From: Hyphomicrobiales bacterium
GTDB lineage: Bacteria > Pseudomonadota > Alphaproteobacteria > Rhizobiales > Rhizobiaceae
DNA length: 64,000 bases
Assembly (NCBI GenBank): GCA_900466475.1
Contig: UBMI01000021.1
Location: 186,001 to 250,000 of the forward strand
Direction: 5' to 3'
The position numbers were made by a program, and so were the translations under genes. Positions 59,616 to 64,000 of this stretch are shown piece by piece. Numbering within the stretch: position 1 is the first letter of the stretch; each line of letters begins with the position of its first letter. Under the pieces are notes generated by a model. The model saw nothing but the letters and a program-made list of their open reading frames with translations, was not told the origin of the DNA and made no database searches.

Positions 59616-60694
59616 GTGATCCGCACGATATGCTGATCCCAGGCGACATCGCTATGAGCCGACAGGAAATCGCCATCATAGGAGGAAACGGCAAAACCGC
59701 CGGGAGCAGGCGCGATTCCCGCGGCATCGCGAACGCTGTCCTCGCGCAACACATTGCCGGTTTTCGCATCGATGGTGACAGATGCGCCGCCGACCGGCGA
59801 AGTGACGCCGACCAGACCTTCCTTTCGATTGACTGCGATCGCCCCGACATAATTGGCAAGCCGCCGGGTCGTTTCCTCGGGCAAATCGACGAAAACAAGA
59901 TCCTCACCCCTGGCGAAATGTCCAACGAGCGGCGGCAGGTCCTTCCTATGGCCCTCATATTGGCAGGCGAACCAGATGCGACCGTTGGCCTCGAGATCGA
60001 CATGGCGTGTTGAGACCGACGACCATTGCGGCGGTAGCGTATGCTTTTCGATCAGCGTGCCGGTCGCCGCATCGATGAGCGCCAGCGACGGCTGCATGTT
60101 GCCGAGATTGAGCTTGGTGCGGCCGAAATCCGGGTGGGTCTCGATACCGCCATTGGCGACAACAAGCATGCGGCCGTCATCCGAAACCGTCATGTCATGC
60201 GGGCCGACGCCATAGGTTTCGTATTCGCCGATACGGGCGAAACGGTTCGTCGCATCGTAGAGGCCGATCATGCCCCTGTTGTTGTCGAAGTCGTTCTCGC
60301 TGGCATAGAGCAACCGCCCATCCGGCGAAAACGCACCGTGGCCGTAGAAATGGCGGCCCTCCGGTGAGGTGATGACGATCGGTTCGCCCCTGTTCCGGGG
60401 GTCGAAGATCATTGCGAAGGTACCCGGCCTGCGGGCGAAGGCGACGGTGTGGCCGGTGGCAACACTATGGGCCATGCCATGGGCGCGGGCGGGCAGCGCC
60501 ACCTGATCGACAATCTCCCCGCGTTCGGTGACCGTCGCGACCGCAAAGGAGCCGTTGGCAGCGCGGATACCGGAGGCGTAGACAGCATCGGCGCGCGTGA
60601 GAGCCAGCAGCGCTTCAGGTTTCAGCGCAGCCAGAAAGCCGATACCGGCAGCCTTGACGAAGCCACGGCGGTCGATGGCGGCGCTTCGCCACAT
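59594..60694 (-). CDS. Tat-exported DUF1513 protein (iron-cluster)
   Basis: A 366-aa periplasmic beta-propeller-like protein. The Tat motif DRRGFVKAAG is at the N-terminus, and repeated strands (HFYGHGAFSPDGRLLYASEND, GPHDMTVSDDGRMLVVANGG) suggest a propeller. DUF1513 genes usually accompany imelysin and di-haem genes in iron-regulated clusters, as here. Its role is unknown. It follows the imelysin gene by 3 nt. Confidence 0.8.
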   Translation of the reverse strand: MWRSAAIDRRGFVKAAGIGFLAALKPEALLALTRADAVYASGIRAANGSFAVATVTERGEIVDQVALPARAHGMAHSVATGHTVAFARRPGTFAMIFDPRNRGEPIVITSPEGRHFYGHGAFSPDGRLLYASENDFDNNRGMIGLYDATNRFARIGEYETYGVGPHDMTVSDDGRMLVVANGGIETHPDFGRTKLNLGNMQPSLALIDAATGTLIEKHTLPPQWSSVSTRHVDLEANGRIWFACQYEGHRKDLPPLVGHFARGEDLVFVDLPEETTRRLANYVGAIAVNRKEGLVGVTSPVGGASVTIDAKTGNVLREDSVRDAAGIAPAPGGFAVSSYDGDFLSAHSDVAWDQHIVRITQPALMR

Positions 60695-60697
60695 CGG

Positions 60698-61801
60698 TCA
60701 GTCTCCGTCCGAGAAGGAGAAGCCGGCCGAAAGACCGATTGCCGCTCCATACTGATCGCTGATCGTGGTAATGAGATCGCGGCTTTCGCTAAGCAGCGTA
60801 TCGAGATTGCCCCTCTCCGCATCGCTGACCGCGACTTCGATATCCGGGTTCAGCTTCGAGACGTTGTCGATGATCGTCTTCAACTTGGTGTCGATTGAAT
60901 CGGCAACCGCCTTCTTTTCGGGCGGCAGCAGTTCGGCCATGCCGGCCTTCTGCCAGAGGGTACGAATGCCCTCAAGATTGGCGGCCATCGATTTCCAGGT
61001 ATTCTTGGAACGCCAATAGATCGCCATGCGCGGGCGAGCGGGCGTATCCTTGCCCTTGTAGAATTGCTCCAGTCGCTGGTCGCGGACATTCTCCGCGCCG
61101 TGGACGAGGATGCCGAGGAGGGCGGTCACGGCCTCCTTGTTATCCATGAAATCGTCGCTCTGCGGGCCAGGATGTTTCCAGCCCGCCTGCACACCGTCAG
61201 GCTTTTCCCAGGCGGCGACCACTTCGCCGGCTTCACGCTGGATATTGCCGGCAACCGCCTGGCCATACAGGCAGCGGAAACCGCCCTTCTGCTTGATCAG
61301 GTCCTCGGACCCGTTGCCGTAGAGCACATATTCGAGTGCGGTCAGACCCTGCAGAGCGACGCTCTTGCCGGCGATCGCGTCGACTGTCGCGTCCTTCGGA
61401 TCGGCCTTGGCGATCAGCGCCTGCACCTGCTTCAGGCCGACACCCTTGCGGTCGGGATAGAAGAGGATGTGCTCGAAGAGATTGTCCTGGATGACAGGGC
61501 CGGTCTGGACGATCTCGATCGTCGACCAGTAGCGGATCGTATCGTCGAATGCCGATTTGGCGCGGTCGAGCGTCTGCTGGGTACCGGAGGCGCAGAGATC
61601 GTTCATGGCGGTCGTCAGGCGCGCGGATGATTGCTGCATGTTGCGATAGCCTGGGCGGATGACCTCATCGACGGCGCGCTGCATGACCGACGGCACGGCA
61701 TCCTCGTTCAGGCCCGCAGCGGGCGTCGCCGCGCTCTGGGCGGCAGCCGATGTGGCAAGGCCGGTCACGGCGAGGCAAAGGAGGGTGTGCCAGGGGCGCA
61801 T
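60698..61801 (-). CDS. imelysin-family (M75-like) protein, second copy
   Basis: A 367-aa secreted protein of the imelysin/EfeO-M75 family: signal peptide to about residue 21 and a helical repeat core. The conserved G-x-H-x-x-E motif reads G152-L-T154-A-L-E157, so the His is replaced by Thr. It may bind iron or act as a partner of the other imelysin. Its ATG overlaps the stop of the di-haem gene by 1 nt. Confidence 0.82.
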   Translation of the reverse strand: MRPWHTLLCLAVTGLATSAAAQSAATPAAGLNEDAVPSVMQRAVDEVIRPGYRNMQQSSARLTTAMNDLCASGTQQTLDRAKSAFDDTIRYWSTIEIVQTGPVIQDNLFEHILFYPDRKGVGLKQVQALIAKADPKDATVDAIAGKSVALQGLTALEYVLYGNGSEDLIKQKGGFRCLYGQAVAGNIQREAGEVVAAWEKPDGVQAGWKHPGPQSDDFMDNKEAVTALLGILVHGAENVRDQRLEQFYKGKDTPARPRMAIYWRSKNTWKSMAANLEGIRTLWQKAGMAELLPPEKKAVADSIDTKLKTIIDNVSKLNPDIEVAVSDAERGNLDTLLSESRDLITTISDQYGAAIGLSAGFSFSDGD

Positions 61802-63339
61802 TAAAGTGACTCCAGGAATGTAATCAGGGCCTCTCTATCGCCTTTTGATAGAAAGGAGAATGCGCTACGGGCTTTTTCCGCTTCGCCGCCATGCCAGAGG
61901 ATTGCTTCGGTGAGATTTCTGGCGCGGCCGTCATGCAGGAAGAAGCTGTGTCCGCTGACAGTCCGGGTCAGTCCTATACCCCATAGCGGTGGCGTGCGCC
62001 ATTCCCGTCCGCTTGCAAGTCCTACCTGCTGCCCATCGGCAAGACCGTCGCCCATGTCGTGCAGCAGAAAATCGGAATAGGGCCAGATGAGCTGGAAGGA
62101 TTGCGCCTTTTCAGCCGTATCGCGGCGCGTGACGAACTTCGGCACGTGGCAGGAAATGCAGCCCGATTCATAGAACAGTCGCTTGCCGCGCAAGGTTTCT
62201 GCGAAACTTGCTTTGCGCCGGGCAGGCACGGCGAGGTTTTCGGAATAGAAGGTCACCAGGTCGAGCACCGGGCCAGGAGCTTCCTGCTCGCCGAGGCGTT
62301 TCTGCACGCCATCAGGCATGGCGAGGCACTTTGTCTCAGCGCTGGTGCAGTCGCCGTAGGCATTTGGCGCGTCAGGCGTCGAAATGCCTATATCGGTGGA
62401 AAAGGCGTCAGCGCTCTGGTCGCGTATATTGGCATTCTGCGCCTTCCAGCCGAAGCGCCCCAGTGCAATATTGTCGCTGCGGTGGTCGCGTACGATCGCC
62501 GTCTTGCCGGAGATACCATCATGATCGAGATCATCAGGATCGGCATGGGCAAGAATATCCGCCTCGGGGATCGCCTGGATCAGGCCGAGGCCGATCATCG
62601 CCGGGGCGACCCGCGCTGAGATCGTTGTTGCCGGATCGAGCGGGCCGTAGGCGAGGTCCTTGGCGGAATAGGCGGGTTTGCGCAGGCTAACCGTCTCCCC
62701 GCCCGCAAGCGTGACAGTCTCCTCGGTATAGGTGACAGCAACCTTGCCTTCGGCGGCAAGCCCCGGAACCGCGAGGTCCTGAAGCTGGTGCCCATAAACC
62801 GGATCGGGGAAGTTGACGACATCGGCGCCGGCGATTGCTATCTCTTCCTCCGCTGTCTTCGCTGCACGGGCAATACGCAAGACCATCGAGGTAGCGCTTG
62901 GACCACCCTCCGGCGGTTTGCCGCGACCGTCATTGGCGTGGCAGCTCATGCAGGAACGGGCGTTGAAGAGCGGGCCGAGCCCGTCGGAAGCTTGCGTCGA
63001 GGATGGCGCCGAAACCCAAAGCTTGCGGAAGAGCGCATTGCCAAGCCGGAAATTCTGCTCTTCCTCGAAGGGGATATTGGCCGAGATATGCGAGAAACTG
63101 TCTTCGGTAACCGGATCGACGGAGGTCGCCGCACCCGCTTGCATGGCCTCGTAAGGCTCCGCCTTGCTGAAATCGCCGGTCGGCCTTGTGATATCGGCGA
63201 CGCGCTTCAGGTCTGCATCGGAAAGATCGGTCCGACTGGTGGGGAGATCGAAAGCGCCGGCGATGGCGACGGGAAGCCCGGCAAGCAAGGCGCAGAAAGC
63301 TGCGCTGACAAGAAGGTGACGGGCAGGGTCATGCGACAT
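61801..63339 (-). CDS. di-haem DUF1111 oxidoreductase
   Basis: A 512-aa secreted cytochrome-like protein: signal peptide to about residue 29, two haem motifs C130-MSC-H134 and C394-ISC-H398, and the DUF1111 segments ISANIPFEEEQNFRLGNALFRKLW and LHDMGDGLADG. Such proteins accompany imelysins in high-affinity iron systems and may oxidise or reduce iron or an iron complex. Its start is 47 nt after the IrpA-type imelysin stop, with an intercistronic hairpin just upstream. Confidence 0.9.
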   Translation of the reverse strand: MSHDPARHLLVSAAFCALLAGLPVAIAGAFDLPTSRTDLSDADLKRVADITRPTGDFSKAEPYEAMQAGAATSVDPVTEDSFSHISANIPFEEEQNFRLGNALFRKLWVSAPSSTQASDGLGPLFNARSCMSCHANDGRGKPPEGGPSATSMVLRIARAAKTAEEEIAIAGADVVNFPDPVYGHQLQDLAVPGLAAEGKVAVTYTEETVTLAGGETVSLRKPAYSAKDLAYGPLDPATTISARVAPAMIGLGLIQAIPEADILAHADPDDLDHDGISGKTAIVRDHRSDNIALGRFGWKAQNANIRDQSADAFSTDIGISTPDAPNAYGDCTSAETKCLAMPDGVQKRLGEQEAPGPVLDLVTFYSENLAVPARRKASFAETLRGKRLFYESGCISCHVPKFVTRRDTAEKAQSFQLIWPYSDFLLHDMGDGLADGQQVGLASGREWRTPPLWGIGLTRTVSGHSFFLHDGRARNLTEAILWHGGEAEKARSAFSFLSKGDREALITFLESL

Positions 63340-63350
63340 TTCAAGGGTCC

Positions 63351-63376
63351 GGGCCGTTCCGCGATCGGAACGGCCC
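63351..63376. other. intercistronic hairpin in the iron operon
   Basis: GGGCCGTTCCG-CGAT-CGGAACGGCCC is an 11-bp perfect stem with a 4-nt loop. A T-run occurs only on the plus side (GCCTTTTT), whereas the genes run on the minus strand. It ends about 11 nt before the di-haem start codon, so it may process or pace the mRNA instead of ending it. Confidence 0.6.
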
Positions 63377-63386
63377 GCCTTTTTGC

Positions 63387-64000
63387 TTATTTGAAGACAG
63401 CGTTAGGATTATCCAGGCTGTCGGAACCTTCAAGCTCCACGGTGCCGAGGTCAAGTGCGGCAATAACACGCTGGACCGACTTTGTCTGGTCGATGAGACC
63501 ATCGATAGCAGCCTGGACGACGGCGTTGCCTTCCTTGTTGCCCTCGCCAATCATCTGGTCGTATTTCTCGACTGTCTCGCCGCGCTTGGCCATGGCGTGC
63601 ATGGCATCCAGCGTCGTATTGAGCTTGCCGGTCATCTCGGCGTCCAGTGCCTTGTCCTTGGCGGCAACGAGGTCGTGCAGCGAAGGGCCGGTCATCTTTG
63701 TGCCGTCGACGCGGGTATATTCGCCCGAATAGGCGGCGGCGATGCCGATCGCGTCGTTCAGATGCGAGTTGTAAGTATTGTCGGAGAAGCAATCATGCTC
63801 TTCTTCCGGATCGTGCAGCAGCAGGCCGAGCTTCATGCGCTCGCCGGCCAGTTCACCGTAAGAGAGCGAACCCATGCCTGTCAGGATGGCGGCGAGACCG
63901 GCCTTCGGATCAGCTTCGACATGCTTGGTGGCTTCACCGTCGGGCGCCCAGTTGTCGGTCATTTCCTGCAGGTCGGAAACGAGCAGCGTGGAGGCGGACT
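63387..64000 (-). CDS. imelysin-family protein (IrpA-like), 5' end off window
   Basis: The C-terminal 200-plus residues of an imelysin: STLLVSDLQEMTDNWAP near the window edge, then GELAGERMKLGLLLHDPEEEHDCFSDNT, which is typical of IrpA-type imelysins, and the helical end. An ATG at 63962 is internal, since the frame continues to the edge with family-like sequence. It is the first gene in this window of the iron-linked cluster. Confidence 0.88.
   Translation of the reverse strand, partial: SASTLLVSDLQEMTDNWAPDGEATKHVEADPKAGLAAILTGMGSLSYGELAGERMKLGLLLHDPEEEHDCFSDNTYNSHLNDAIGIAAAYSGEYTRVDGTKMTGPSLHDLVAAKDKALDAEMTGKLNTTLDAMHAMAKRGETVEKYDQMIGEGNKEGNAVVQAAIDGLIDQTKSVQRVIAALDLGTVELEGSDSLDNPNAVFK

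Overview
The window looks like chromosome of an alphaproteobacterium of the order Hyphomicrobiales, most likely Rhizobium or a close relative. The basis is high-GC coding sequence, a BA14K-like secreted protein, a membrane-bound ferritin mbfA behind an Irr-type iron control element, an infC-rpmI-rplT / pheS-pheT block, a bacterial transglutaminase-like peptidase, a DUF892 protein and a VirC1/ParA-like ATPase. No phage, insertion sequence or CRISPR array was seen. This is inference from gene content, not a measured phylogeny.

Region 1 (1-13.4 kb) is a surface-polysaccharide locus. It holds a Wzz/GumC-type chain-length protein, a small secreted protein, and a nine-gene plus-strand cluster (3409-12475) flanked by outward-facing glycosyltransferase genes. 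The cluster encodes sugar-nucleotide enzymes (an RMD-like SDR, a PLP enzyme with His at the Schiff-base Lys position, GDP-mannose 4,6-dehydratase, GDP-fucose-synthase-like enzyme, a TcaB9/NovU-like methyltransferase, a UXS-like SDR and a Gfo/Idh/MocA oxidoreductase) and two glycosyltransferases. Together they suggest a GDP-linked 3,6-dideoxyhexose (colitose-like) and possibly a further modified sugar. This is the best candidate here for an undescribed pathway.

Region 2 (13.4-29.3 kb) starts with tRNA-Leu(CAG) and holds mostly single-gene units: BA14K, SelW/Rdx, GH25 lipoprotein, methyltransferase/GlxA-type pair, lepA, tenA, XRE-cupin regulator with GNAT, HAD, acetylpolyamine amidohydrolase/HDAC, recX, EamA, group III truncated haemoglobin, mbfA, transglutaminase-like peptidase and an alpha/beta hydrolase.

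Region 3 (29.3-34.7 kb) is the translation block: infC (read here with an AUU start), rpmI-rplT with its own predicted promoter, then pheS-pheT, with predicted terminators after infC, rplT and pheT.

Region 4 (34.7-49.9 kb) has stress and redox genes, a GtrA / GtrB-like / GT-C glycosylation trio (38954-42339), xseA, and two MarR genes, each divergent from a likely target with inverted-repeat DNA between them.

Region 5 (49.9-58.2 kb) has a phosphonate pair (phnX plus a FAD-dependent oxidoreductase overlapping by 4 nt), an AstE/AspA-like hydrolase, a 2H phosphodiesterase, an orphan ParA/VirC1-like ATPase, guaA, and an mtnN-thioesterase pair. Region 6 (58.5-64 kb) has a DUF2252 gene and a minus-strand iron-linked cluster (imelysin, di-haem DUF1111 protein, second imelysin, Tat-exported DUF1513 protein) that runs off the right edge.
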